Program-made: the position numbers and the translations under genes
Shown here: positions 36,851-45,304 of the stretch, in pieces
Layout of the letters: each line of letters begins with the position of its first letter
Position numbering within the stretch: position 1 is the first letter of the stretch
The notes under the pieces: model-generated
What the model saw: the letters and a program-made list of their open reading frames with translations, nothing else
Told to the model about the DNA's origin: nothing
Database searches by the model: none
Source: Apostichopus japonicus
Taxonomy: Eukaryota; Echinodermata; Holothuroidea; Aspidochirotida; Stichopodidae
Length of the DNA: 64,000 bases
Assembly: GCF_037975245.1 (NCBI RefSeq)
Contig: NC_092572.1
Span: 31,407,989-31,471,988, forward strand
Direction of reading: 5' to 3'

Positions 36851-37284
36851 ATATACAGGTGTCAGTTATCGTATACTTTGTAAGTGAAAAATTATTGGAA
36901 CATGATTGAGGTAACTTTTACTTCACTCTGTAATCAATGCATCAAGAATTATTAAATACCTAGACAGCGGACCCGCTAGAAAACTGATATAGTTTGTGTA
37001 TGTTCTACTCAGATAACACTCAATATACATAAACTCTTATCATATTACAGGATCTCTCGGAGGAAATTCAAAATGAATGGAAAGCTGTAGGTAGAAAGCT
37101 TGGACTAGATGACTCAAAGCTTTATAACCTTGAGAGAGATTATACCAACCAGGGACACAAGGAAACTGTTTATCAGATGTTGTTGACTTGGAAAAGGAGA
37201 ATTGGAAGTCAAGCCACATACAGAGTACTGGGAGAGGCTTTAGAAGCAGCTGGACGCAGAGACCTGCAAGAGAAGCTGTATTAG
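16333..37284 (+). CDS. DED-DED-NACHT-ZU5-UPA-Death protein (NLR-like), 12 exons
   Basis: Joined exons are 16333-16603, 16971-17270, 19162-20900, 21188-21390, 21842-21918, 27380-27703, 28326-28549, 30415-30540, 31670-31816, 32924-33028, 33775-33924 and 37051-37284. All have AG/GT borders and matching phases, totalling 3,900 nt (1,299 residues and TAG). Order: two DED-like folds (about 1-90 and 91-190), NACHT (about 265-620; Walker A GQPGSGKT at about 274-281, Walker B LILDGLEEY at about 348-356), a helical region to about 863, ZU5 (about 870-990), UPA-like (about 1010-1140), a Ser/Lys-rich linker and a Death domain (1223-1299). No leucine-rich repeats, membrane segments or signal peptide were seen. 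By family, NACHT ATPases oligomerise on sensing and DED/Death folds recruit caspase or adaptor partners. A cytosolic immune or apoptotic signalling role is inference. The initiator Met lies in an unfound upstream exon. The junction over intron 21919-27379 rests on phase only, so two genes (DED-NACHT and ZU5-UPA-Death) remain possible. Confidence 0.82.
16971..17270 (+). CDS. Exon: second death-effector-like domain
   Basis: The acceptor is AACATTTCAG and the exon is phase 1 to phase 1, ending GATGAAG|GTATT. It encodes a second DED-like fold with the core LLTIDKMGIINPSDVSKLET and the helix EYRLLQAVAKIHEYQ. Tandem DEDs are known from caspase-8 and FLIP. Here they precede a NACHT module, which suggests homotypic DED recruitment (inference). 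Confidence 0.72.
17390..17470. repeat. (TA)n / (GATATA)n microsatellite
   Basis: A TA run changing to GATATA units, next to the hAT-like element. A 35-bp sequence containing GAGTGCATTTTGTGGGCATG occurs on both sides of that element (about 17472-17505 and 18627-18660). Confidence 0.95.
17516..18598. mobile_element. hAT-like non-autonomous element, 1,083 bp, in an intron of the NACHT gene
   Basis: Begins TAGTGTTTACACGGG and ends AACCAGGCAAACACTA, inverted repeats sharing TAGTGTTT and a following CGGG/CCCG-rich stretch. ATATATAT lies on each side (17508-17515 and 18599-18606), possibly an 8-bp target duplication within a TA tract. It carries GGGTACCC-type dyads at both ends and three copies of 'GTAGCCTAACAACACAC'-like sequence inside (about 18133, 18260 and 18427). 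No ORF of note. Confidence 0.65.
18655..18692. repeat. (TA)n microsatellite
   Basis: A short interrupted TA run on the right side of the hAT-like element, mirroring the tract to its left. Confidence 0.9.
19162..20900 (+). CDS. Exon: NACHT NTPase module
   Basis: One long exon of 1,739 nt, phase 1 in and phase 0 out (AAG|GTACATT). Walker A GQPGSGKT lies near 19410-19433 and Walker B VYLILDGLEEY near 19630-19660, with the acidic residues expected of a NACHT Mg site. It is followed by IVIITARTDYTKHLP, resembling the NACHT sensor-1 region, and the winged-helix-like FLHKLIQEWFAAQYLA near 20480-20530. Between the ATPase and that motif lies a Ser/Thr/Lys-rich, probably disordered insert (about 20225-20460). 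The reading frame is intact throughout. Confidence 0.93.
21188..21390 (+). CDS. Exon: helical region after NACHT
   Basis: Acceptor TTTTTTTAG, donor GCATG|GTAAGT, phase 0 to 2. It encodes a charged helical segment (VEKVTDKALVLQDDVWLGIL). It has no recognisable leucine-rich repeat, so the usual NLR sensor region seems replaced by helices. Confidence 0.8.
21842..21918 (+). CDS. Exon: last exon before the 5.4 kb intron
   Basis: Begins after TTTAACCCTAG and completes a Cys codon from the previous exon. It encodes LLFPSPPKDVTDDKILKALQ and ends in phase 1 at TTTCAG|GTACAA. If the intron were retained, the frame would stop within a few codons (TAA near 21939), giving a DED-NACHT protein without the ZU5-Death tail. 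Confidence 0.75.
22960..23560. repeat. Dispersed GGTCA-family copies
   Basis: A GT-rich start (GTGTGTCTGTGTGTGTGC, about 22988) is followed by GACACTTG, AGGTCAATTAGGGGGTCAAA and similar words. Diverged from the 245-bp array further on. Confidence 0.55.
23745..25925. repeat. Tandem array, about 245-bp unit, about 7 near-identical and 2-3 diverged copies
   Basis: GGTCATAGGC recurs at about 24019, 24265, 24510, 24755, 25000, 25245 and 25489, a spacing of 244-246 bp. Copies between 24265 and 25489 differ at only a few positions, implying recent expansion or homogenisation. Diverged units with the same words flank it (23745-24000, 25620-25925). The array lies within the 5.4 kb intron of the NACHT/ZU5 gene. 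Each unit carries several (A/G)GGTCA words. Confidence 0.92.
26245..26305 (+). CDS. Candidate alternative first exon for a short ZU5-UPA-Death isoform
   Basis: An ATG directly after CTTCAACTAG opens a 20-codon frame (MEFRLHSRNSNEPSATKAVK) that ends in phase 1 at AAAG|GTGTGT. This is exactly the phase needed by the ZU5 exon at 27380. As an internal exon of the long transcript it would read into TAG within four codons. It therefore fits only a separate start, or it is fortuitous. Confidence 0.3.
27380..27703 (+). CDS. Exon: ZU5 domain
   Basis: Phase 1 to phase 1, acceptor CATCTAAAG, donor GCTAAAG|GTACTC. The segment VNKEGGILEIPGTGVRLEIP followed by CGAIDQECLIQMRIIP matches the start of ZU5 domains of UNC5, PIDD and ankyrin, where a Gly-rich beta hairpin precedes 'IPxGAxxxxxxIxxxxxP'. 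In PIDD and UNC5, ZU5 packs against UPA and can hold the Death domain inactive. Whether it does so here is inference. Confidence 0.88.
28326..28549 (+). CDS. Exon: end of ZU5 and start of the UPA-like region
   Basis: Acceptor TTTTGATTCAG, phase 1 in and phase 0 out at AGACCG|GTGAGT. It encodes beta-rich sequence (CVIWVESFSWETCEI, KKIQVYAAGNPNP). The Trp- and Phe-rich strand is typical of the ZU5-to-UPA transition in UNC5-like proteins. Confidence 0.8.
29517..29580. repeat. (GATAAT)n-like microsatellite
   Basis: Imperfect AATGATAA units in an intron of the NACHT gene. Confidence 0.85.
30030..30262. repeat. Dyad-rich intronic sequence, possible MITE
   Basis: Contains the perfect hairpin ATTTTTGGTTA (30097-30107) with its complement at 30112-30122, a poly-C run, and GGTTAATC / GATTAACC words at the two sides. 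No clear target duplication. Confidence 0.45.
30415..30540 (+). CDS. Exon: UPA-like domain, part 1
   Basis: A 42-codon, phase 0-0 exon, acceptor TTTTCCATTAAG, donor GTGAAG|GTAATT. It carries KIIFKEVKPMSWKYTGEEKV, a beta-strand pair. The symmetrical phase makes the exon skippable without a frame change. Confidence 0.78.
31670..31816 (+). CDS. Exon: UPA-like domain, part 2
   Basis: A 49-codon, phase 0-0 exon after TTTGCTGTAG, ending TTCCAG|GTTTGT. It encodes NVAAVVDCPRSFVFEKVGEE and closes with DLIVQFQ, like the final strands of UPA modules before the Death-domain linker. Confidence 0.78.
32050..32480. repeat. Dispersed GGTCA-family copy with inverted-repeat head
   Basis: Starts with TATCCCATTCC (32054-32064) inverted at 32082-32092, then GTGTGTATGTATGTGTGTGT, then family words such as GAGGTCATTTG. 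Intronic to the NACHT gene. Confidence 0.55.
32924..33028 (+). CDS. Exon: Ser-rich linker
   Basis: A 35-codon, phase 0-0 exon (TTAATTGCAG acceptor, GTGAGG|GTAAAG donor) encoding a Ser/Pro-rich stretch ending in the basic patch SKKRRF. It probably forms a flexible linker between UPA and Death. Confidence 0.72.
33775..33924 (+). CDS. Exon: charged linker before the Death domain
   Basis: A 50-codon, phase 0-0 exon (CTGATACTAG acceptor, CTCAGG|GTAATA donor) encoding polar sequence including SQSQKKTCDESLTVKQ. No fold was recognised. A 3.1 kb intron with repeats follows. Confidence 0.72.
35270..35410. repeat. Dispersed GGTCA-family copy
   Basis: Shares AAGCCTTGTAAACAACTCG and GCCATTTGAGGTCAACAGAGG with the units of the 24000-25900 array. 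Confidence 0.5.
35460..35700. repeat. Two-copy tandem duplication, about 116 bp
   Basis: AACTTGATCAACTACAGAAT recurs at about 35479 and 35595, followed in both copies by the same ~100 bp ending in TTATTACAGAGTTTA with few differences. Intronic. Confidence 0.85.
36720..36852. repeat. (TA)n/(CATATA)n/(CA)n compound microsatellite
   Basis: TA and CATATA units followed by a CA run. Translated frames here are Tyr-Ile-Thr repeats only. Confidence 0.97.
37051..37284 (+). CDS. Terminal exon: Death domain and stop
   Basis: Starts after CATATTACAG in phase 0 and ends at TAG (37282-37284). It encodes a full Death domain: IQNEWKAVGRKLGLDDSKLY (helices 1-2), then a helix-5/6 region with YQMLLTWKRR and YRVLGEALEAAGRRDLQEKL. 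The conserved Trp in helix 5 and the 'L..AL..AGRRDL' ending match UNC5 and PIDD Death domains. A consensus donor (CAAG|GTAAGT) at 37288 shows that the 3' UTR is probably spliced. Confidence 0.92.
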   Translation, partial: DLSEEIQNEWKAVGRKLGLDDSKLYNLERDYTNQGHKETVYQMLLTWKRRIGSQATYRVLGEALEAAGRRDLQEKLY

Positions 37285-37828
37285 CAAGGTAAGTATTTAA
37301 TTTAATTATATAAATACCTCAAAGGAACTTAGAAATTAATTACATAACTGTTTCATACATTATTACTTCCTGTTACAGATACATGTACAGTAAATTTGAT
37401 TTCCTTCTGCAAAATTAAACAGCAAATAAACTGTTGAGAAACTCAATATCACCACTTTCCCATTAAATGAAGTGGACAGATGGAATCAAATTTCAATGTT
37501 CCAGGTAATCTAATCATACATCTTTTCACTGTAAACTTACAAAGCTGCCCCCAATGTAAGACACGTAGTATCATCCTCAACAACAAAAATAACACTCGTT
37601 GTGACTATCTTTTATTTGTCATCTCTGTGTAGGATTTACTTTTGTTGTTTAAATTTCAGTGCCGGAAAGCTTTCTTTATGGGTGTTTATGTTGTAAACAA
37701 AAAATATCTGTATTAAGAAGTTTTTGGGCCATTTGCATATAGAACCTTTTGAACATCAAATCTCATTTTACTAAACTCTTTTTTTCCTTTTTAGCCACTA
37801 TCCAAAATGATAATCGATGATTGTTTAG

Positions 37829-38020
37829 ATCCAGGCAAATGCTTTGCCAACTGACAGAGGTAGAAATCTCCAGCCAAACTGTTCTGTTTGTCAGAAGGTT
37901 CTCCAGTTTTCCTCTTTTCTTGGAGGAATGAATGTGACAGTGACTTTCAGTGAGGCAACTTGTAGTGTTCTTGACAACACGTTGACAGATTCTTATGGAA
38001 TGGAAATATGTTATGTAGAA
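37829..38020 (+). CDS. Orphan exon-like ORF downstream of the Death domain
   Basis: Bounded by a possible acceptor (GATTGTTTAG) and a consensus donor (GTAGAA|GTAAGTA), it is open in phase 0-0 with strand-like sequence (LGGMNVTVTFSEATCSVLD). A better pyrimidine-tract acceptor lies at 37794, but from there the frame is closed. It may be a 3' UTR exon of the NACHT gene (whose stop is at 37284) or part of a separate gene. No family was recognised. Confidence 0.3.
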
Positions 38021-38324
38021 GTAAGTATATTTTAAACATTGTAACTGTACATAATAACTAATATATGAAGCTATATGTGAGCTGATCATTGCTCCCTTCA
38101 ATTGATATGAAAATAAAAATTATATTTGAATGAACTATATCAAGAAACACGCAAAACTCAGAATTCTCTGAAAGAAATTCAATTAATTTATAGTTGCAGA
38201 TTTTTTTAATTCCTACTTGGATTTTTGTTAATTTCAGCTTTTAAACTAATATTAATAACATACATCAATTTAGAATAAGAGACTTGCATTTATAATCAAC
38301 TACCATCTTAGTCAACGCTATAAG

Positions 38325-38575
38325 GCCCGGTCACACTATACCGATTTTTTATCGGAATACTATCCGATTTTCCCGGAGGAATCAAAACAGCCAGTTTTTC
38401 GTCGGGTCTTCTAGCCACATTGATAAAGGACCTGTTTAGCAATCTGCTGAGCCATTTCGATGTGGAATAGCCCTCTCCTAACTTTTGATATTGACTCCGT
38501 TTCCTTGTATCGGATAGCTATTCGATTTCTCTTCCGATTTTGATCGTTTTTCGATGTGACGTCACTTCAGAATGT
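38325..38575. mobile_element. MITE-like repeat (GGCCCGGTCACACT)
   Basis: Opens with AAGGCCCGGTCACACTATAC and contains repeated TCGGAT/ATCCGA and CGATTTTT words, ending near GATGTGACGTCAC. The opening word is typical of terminal inverted repeats of animal MITEs. The complementary right end is absent, so it is probably truncated. Confidence 0.4.
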
Positions 38576-38934
38576 AGTCCGTTCCAGAACCCCTCAGATT
38601 TGGAGTAGGTATTCGAATATTCCACTGCATTCATTACATTCACTACCACAAATCTCACTCTTCAGTATGAACGTCAGCATCTCATATGGAATGTTATCTA
38701 TTCATAGATTTGTCAGATATCCAGAACTATTATATTTCCCTAATTTACTTGAGTGAATTCCTTGCATGATATAATGAATGTGGTAATGTAACTTTGGTAA
38801 CATATGTAAACAGCTGTCATAATATCTGTAGTACTATTTACTGCACTTCATGAAAACATTGTGCAGTAATTGAGTCACTAGTAATATCGAGACCAAAAAT
38901 CCAAAAGAGAAGTATCATATGAAATGTATGTTTT

Positions 38935-39170
38935 TTGGCAGATACTGTTTTTGGCTCCTTGCTGAAATCAAAAGAACCTTTGTAGTTAGGTCGGCGTGTG
39001 TGTATGGGTGTGTGTGACTCTTTAGTTTGTATGCATGATAACTTCAGAAGGGAATGATTGATGAATGCCACACTTGATGGGTGGGTGGTCGACAATGAGT
39101 TAATGAATCCTATTGATGTTGATGCTCATATCATGAATATTAATGAGGTCATAGGATGAAACAGCAAAAT
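38935..39170. repeat. Dispersed GGTCA-family copy
   Basis: GGCTCCTTGCTGAAATCAAA, then GTGTGTGTATGGGTGTGTGT and ATGATAACTTCAGAAGGGAA. It follows the same order of words as the copies at 23745 and 32120. Confidence 0.55.
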
Positions 39171-42100
39171 ATTCAAATTGTAATAACTTGACAATCATTA
39201 GTCACAGTTTCTTTAAACATGAGTATGTTATTGGAAGGTTGCCTACAAATGGCAATGTGGGTTCCAATATGATAACTGTATTTTTGAGGTGTGGCTTAAC
39301 AATATTACGGTTACAAGTGTGTATGATTAATAACTTCACAAGGCAATTATTGACCACTACAATTTTTAGTGAGTAGTTGAACGTAATTGTTTTCTGTGCT
39401 CATGTCATGACTAATGATGAGTACCGGATGAGGGATTATTTATCAAATTGCAGTTAGTTATGTAGAAATCATATGTTTGATCTTCAAAATTGGATCAGTG
39501 ATATTTGTAGATAGCAGACACATGCTGATATGTGCTAATAGAATGCCTGGTTCATTCATATTAATAAAGAGCCCTGGCTAGCATATTTTGGTAACAACAA
39601 TTTGTACACATAACTTCAGGGGATGCTTCATGATTAACTACTTGGAGTGTTCCCTGTTAATCAATGAGCTGTAGCAAGAAACCATGGAATGTTTACATTC
39701 TGGTTCTAGATTTGCACTCAACCAAGTAAATGAAGCCTGCTGTGTTTTTATTTATATTTCTCTGATTCCCAACATGTATATTGACCCCCCCCCCCCACCT
39801 AGTGACTTGTTACTGAGAATGATACAGTAGCTCAATAAGACACTGAACTGGTACCAATTCATTTCTGTACTAAGAAATAAGACAACATGACAGAAATGCA
39901 ATACATAGGACTAAAAGGAACTATGAAAGCAATATTTCAAGTTGATATACTTTAGTTGATATACGAATTTTCTGCATCTTTAGATTCATACCACATTCTT
40001 GTAGCTCTTTGTCAGCCAGAATAGGATATTTGTGAGGTGTTTTTGTGTAAACACAGGCTGCTTACAGCTGAGTTTATGAAGATGAAATTGAAATTTAGCT
40101 ACAATCTTCATCTTTTTCTTGTTATACAATATTTAACTCCCTTTTTCTACAGAGGAAAAATATCGTTCCTATCTAAAAATGGAGACATTCAGAAAATATA
40201 TCAGATTTCGAAGGATAAATCTCTAAGAAGATTTTAACGAGGAGAGCTTTTGAAGAATATTTGACATCGCAGTGGTACCGCCACTCCAGGGAAGAATCAA
40301 GGGTTCAGCCAGTCAAAGTAGGTTGCAATCAGTCAAGTGAATTAATCGGCCATATCTTGATTGAGGGACAAGAAATTGAAATGATTTTTTGCAATTAACC
40401 AAATATGTAACAGTTTTTAATTTTTTAAATTTTCATATAGATTTTACATTGTTTGTGACCTCAATATCCATTTAAAATGTGGGAATAAGTTTATAATTTC
40501 ATTTTCTCTTGGACTTATGTTGCAACCTTTTTTATTTACTTTGTATTAAGTTAGCAGTCTGGATTTAATTGGTGTTTTGATACCAGTTAGTATACCTGAA
40601 ATCACTCTCAAGTCAGATAGTCAGAAATAGCAAGTAAACAGTAAAAATTGAATGATTGGAAGTGTAGGAATGTGATTCACGTTGACCGTCTGGTAGGTTA
40701 AACGTTTGTGGAAAAGTGACATCATTATGGAAATAAAGATAAACTGGAATAAGGGTAGGCAAAACTTTTGTTTGACAGATAAATAAGCAATTCTGTCAAA
40801 GTAAACAGGAGACCATGTCGTTGAAAGCTTACGCAGATTGGCTATCCCAGACCTGGCACCACCCTCCTCAGGGAACAGCCATCCAAACTAAAGCCCACCT
40901 AGTGACTATCGTCTCCACAGAGGGGTTAAACTCGAAAAAACTCCAGCCACCAAAGACCCTAAACTAGTGGACCTCCCTGGATTTTATTGAGCATCTTCTC
41001 TGTATCAGACAGTCTGCAATGACAAAATCAGTATATCATTATAAAGTTAAGAATCAGGATATATAAACAGAATTGGTAATCTGTATCTACGTGACATACT
41101 TGTATAGGTCATTTGCTGAACTAAAATCCTTTTCCAGGGCAGTTCGATAATTAAGTTGGAAATCCATCATGGAATGATGGTGTCATACTTTCTGTTCTTT
41201 GTTCCAATATTGATACATTAGTGGAATTGGTTTAATATAATTGACATAGGTTGCAATAGCTGTACTAAATAACCAACCTTAGATAAAAAGGATCGTTTTC
41301 TCTGCAGTGAAGCTCTGATGATGGACTAACCTTGATGATTCTTATTGTAAAGTTGTAGTTTATATTACAAATTAAATGTGTTTATCTTAGCCTATCTGAA
41401 TAAATGTTGTACAATGTACTAGATGTATAATTCAACATAGAAATGAATAATCACTAAACGGAAACTTGAACCAAACTGACAAAAAACTGTGGAATTAATA
41501 GATTTGAAATGAATGATTTCTTTTTCATGAACAGCTTTGAGTTCGATACAATCAGGAGAGCAACATGTCAACTTGAAGGCCAGACCAATCCAACAGACCT
41601 ATAATTTCTAAAGTTTTGCTCCAAGGATGCTTGTTAAGGGATTGAGACAATTATGACATCAGAATTGTTAGTCATGAACTCGATGATCTATCACAGTACT
41701 GAAAATTAACTGAGTATCCACAATCGTTGTAACTTTGAGATCAATAGACAAAGTGTCTATTATGGTTCATTTAAAGCTATCTTTATACAAGCTATGAAAA
41801 AGAAGCAAAATATTGCAGCAAAGGTACAGACTTTGAATCTAAAGGAAAGGACTTCAAGTGGCCCCCCTTGTAACCAATTAATTTATGCCTGAGAATTAAT
41901 CCAAGGGGCACAATGTGAACTGATTGGGCTGGGGGCACCAAATTTGGTACAACATCTGTGGCAATAGAGTACTGCTATTTTGAAGGAACCAGCTTCTACT
42001 GTTTTGACCAAAGGTTATTGTCAGGAGAATGCATCTACGTCATCAAGCTGCAATCTGAATAGGGGATAACGGGATGTTGGTATGAACACTGGGCAACTAC

Positions 42101-42317
42101 CCAGGCTCTCATCTGAAGGAGATATCATGAAGTTTGACATCAGACCAGTCTAAAGAACTACTCTAACTGCAAGCTGCAAGTATGAAAAATGTAATGTATG
42201 TTGTAGAAACTGGTAGAGATCACTGACTTCATTAACATCACCGGAAAATCCCTAGCATTTGTAGCAAATATATACTGTAGTACTACTGAATGTACAACAA
42301 AGTATATGTTACAGTAA
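39171..42317. other. Mostly non-coding
   Basis: Contains AATAAA words (for example near 40735 and 41397) that could serve as poly(A) signals for the spliced 3' UTR, and a poly-C run at 39785-39796. No supported frame apart from the doubtful 40153 exon. Confidence 0.45.
40153..40237 (+). CDS. Possible orphan exon, unknown
   Basis: Follows a strong pyrimidine tract and TTTTTCTACAG. It reads GKISFLSKNGDIQKIYQI to a TAA. Its phase does not match the exon-like ORF at 37829-38020. It could equally be UTR or chance. Confidence 0.15.
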
Positions 42318-42480
42318 CAACAATGGCGGCGGAACCGGGGGGGCACAGGGGGCACGTGCCCCCCCACTTTTCCTCAGGTTAAAAATGTGCCCTTTTTCTA
42401 CATAAAAATTGTACATGTTATCACCTTATTAGGTCAGCGATATTTCAGTAAGAAATCTAATCCTAATTTAGAACTATCAG
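42318..42480. repeat. GGCGGCGGAA..GGGGGCACGTGCCCCC repeat, copy 1
   Basis: Contains a CACGTG-centred palindrome and then a ~120-bp unique stretch (AAAATGTGCCCTTTTTCTAC onwards) found again at 42672-42840. Confidence 0.85.
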
Positions 42481-42664
42481 GGCGTAGCCAGTATGTAGCA
42501 CTTTAGGCCCGGGCCTATCATTGATTAACAGACTTTATATGTATAGAGCTGCAGCACTTTGTTGCCTATTATTGTCACGATCGGCGTTCCAAGTTCCAAA
42601 ACAGCCTTTTCGATAAACATATACTAGATACAGTTGTATCAAAGACAATTACTGGCTATAGTTG

Positions 42665-42840
42665 CAACCAAGGGCGGCGGAATCGGGGGGGGGGGGAGGG
42701 GGGCACAGGGGCACGTGCCCCCCACTTTTCCTCAGGTTAAAAATGTGCCCTTTTTCTACATAAAATTGTACTCTTGATCACCTTATTAGGTCAGCGATAT
42801 TTCAGTAAGAGATCTAATCCTAATTAAGAACTATTAATGA
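42665..42840. repeat. GGCGGCGGAA..GGGGGCACGTGCCCCC repeat, copy 2
   Basis: A near-identical copy of 42318-42480 in direct orientation, about 345 bp downstream. It abuts the hAT transposase remnant. The head 'GGGCGGCGGAA' also occurs, inverted, at about 44099-44110. Confidence 0.85.
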
Positions 42841-43181
42841 ATTTCTGTGGGTCAAACTCAAAGCTATATCGAATGGAAAAATTGTTAGTATCTCTCCTGT
42901 CTGACCACAATGACATTCGCCTGGCTATTCCGAATGTTCTCTGCATGCCTAATACACATATACCTACTGGCACCAATGAGCGCAGCCTCCGGAGAGAGAT
43001 CCTTCTCCGTACAACGCCGGATAAAGACATACTTGCGGAGCTCAATTGGTGTAAACGGTATAATAATATGCTAATGCTTCATATCCATAAAGCAAGAATG
43101 GACGGATTAGTTATACGGGACATCGCTAAAGAGTTTACAAAGCGAAACCCACGTCGAATGAAATATTTCGGGAAGTTTTAA
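42837..43181 (+). mobile_element. hAT transposase C-terminal remnant
   Basis: A 114-codon frame has NTHIPTGTNERSLRREILLR and MLMLHIHKARMDGLVIRDIA then EFTKRNPRRMKYF. The layout 'P.(T/S)xERS..R....R........LxxLxIHxxxxxxxxxxxxEFxxxxPRRM' matches the dimerisation region of hAT (ZMYM1-like) transposases. The rest of the transposase is absent. Confidence 0.55.
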
Positions 43182-43207
43182 ATGTTTAATACCACAAGGT
43201 TTGTAAC

Positions 43208-43597
43208 CAGTGGCGGAGCGTCCATACAGTCAGGGGGGCGGATGCCCCCCTGACGGACTCAAATGGACTGCTTGTGCCCTTTTCAGCTTTTTACCACTTT
43301 TCACTTATTCGCGATAACTGACTTTTTAATTGCGCTCTCATCTACCTATTGACATTTGTCACGTTTTGTTGGTGTAATTTTCTGACAAAATGGCGATGAC
43401 ACCTATTTATTCTTCATTCATCTGCAAATTAGCAAGGCCTGGAAAGGGTAATTTCCGGCGATCTAGGGAGTATCTTGACTCATAAAATTTCTCTACGCTT
43501 CGCGCGAACCTGTGGTGGCGCTCCGCTTAGATAGTGTCGAAAGCGCCCCTACAGACCATTCTCGACCCCCTGATCAATACCCCTAGCTCCGCAACTG
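43208..43597. mobile_element. Non-autonomous hAT-type MITE, 390 bp
   Basis: Starts CAGTGGCGGAGCG and ends TAGCTCCGCAACTG, forming terminal inverted repeats (CAGTGGCGGAGC against CAGTTGCGGAGC). Flanks TTTGTAAC (43200-43207) and CTTCTAAC (43598-43605) match at 6 of 8 positions, fitting an old 8-bp target duplication. The interior shares GTGGTGGCGCTCCGCTTAGA with the remnant near 7605. Confidence 0.7.
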
Positions 43598-44034
43598 CTT
43601 CTAACATTCTGGTGAGTGCCATTATGCATATTCAATTTCAAAAAAAAAATTCTAATGCATTTCCAAAAATGCATTGCTATATTATATTGTAACTTTCTAA
43701 TAAGCAGAAGCCATTTATAGCCTACTGTGAATAATGAGTATAGTTTAATATCCCATAACCTACCCCATCCTTTCGTATTTTGACATATTTCATTTGCTTT
43801 CATGCATGTATCGATCGCGTGTGCAGGGACTTTATAATGATTTCACCTCATTTTGTCTCGAAAGAAAACTTGTTCCTTGTTTCCCAATTTGCACATTGGA
43901 TATTGCAGTGCTAGTATGCATTTTTTCCTCGATGGTGGGGGGGGGGGGGGCGTTGACGGAGTGATGTGTATACGCAAATAAGATAATACAATAAGAGTTA
44001 TAAAGTGTACTAAATATCAGGCTGCATCAGTCCA

Positions 44035-44395
44035 ATCAAATTTCTGCAAAGTGCCCTTCGACGTCGGTGCCCCCCCCCCCCCCCCCCAGATTAAAAGTGC
44101 TTCCGCCGCCCTTGTTTGCCACCCCTGAGACCAGGAAAAAATCTTATCCAAATCCGCTTGAAATTTCTCAGAATCGCTTTTGGAAGAGACCTCAGAATAC
44201 AATTTGGTGTCATCAGCAAACTTCTTAGCTTTACACAAAATATCTCCGTCGATGTCATTTATATAGGCAACAAACAACAAGGGACCTAATACAGACCCTT
44301 GTGGAACCCCACTAGTAACGTTTTGCCAAGAAGAAGCACAGCCTTTAATTACCACCCTCTGTTCCCTTAGCTAATCTGACAGGGGGAAGTCCAGC
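44035..44395 (-). mobile_element. LINE RT fragment with the catalytic FADD motif
   Basis: Minus-strand sequence TSGVPQGSVLGPLLFVAYIN followed by KKFADDTKLY is the palm of a non-LTR reverse transcriptase (Jockey/CR1-like). A stop precedes it near 44375. At about 44120 the frame runs into the GGCGGAAGC..poly-G sequence of another repeat, so the element is truncated on both sides. Confidence 0.85.
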
Positions 44396-45304
44396 AACTT
44401 GTGATGGAAGGTGCTCAGTTAAACCCAAGTTACCATCAAGTGGTAAGATAGCTGTGTTGAATTTCTCTTAGTATGTATAAGATGTCCAATTTCAATTCCC
44501 CATAAATCACAAAAGACCCTCCCAGACCCAAACATATTAATGTTGCATATGTATGACTGAGGACTTTGTTTGCAAAGGTGACAATTCAAGACAATATTTT
44601 AGTAAAGTAATTAAGACAAATGTACACGGTTCTAAGGGGATAAAGTCATTATCTAAAAGCCCAATGTTCAAAGTCAAACTGGCTAGTTGGCCTACCAAGG
44701 TAGTCAAGAGTGTAATGCAAGGTCAACCGTCTTATATTGCGGATAAACTTAAAATGTATTCTTTGTGTTTAATGGTAATACATATATCTATGTCAGGATG
44801 ATGCATATGATCACCTTTGAGTAGTGGATGAGGGTGCTGTTCATTCGATTTAACTGGGTCCCAAATAATAAAAGCATATCTCAACTTCTGAATAACTTTT
44901 AAACTTAAGTAATTGAGATTTCCATTGAAGTAATGGGAACAGAACTCAATATTTCTAGGATATCAGACAGACTGGACAACTTTTCTTAAGTGAATTTTAT
45001 GTTTCAGGTGATATCTTTCATTGTTTATTTCTTGCTGAAGTACTGAATGGTTCTAGAAAGCTGGTCCTACCTTTCTAATTTGTAAGTCATAACAGTAAGG
45101 TTTTAAGTGATCACACGTATTGCCCCTACGTGTAATTTACATGTAGCAGCTCTACTGATTAGAGAATAATTACCAAATTTGTAATATTAAGTTCATTCAT
45201 AAGTCCAATTGCGAGTTTTTAAGGTACCAGAAGTTACCAATCCCAATAGGTAAATCCATGCTTTAAAATGATTTCATGTTCATTTCATTACTCCGCATGT
45301 GCAG

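Noticed and set aside
36693-36909. Tyr/Ile/Thr repeat proteins
   Set aside because: Translations of a TA/CA microsatellite.
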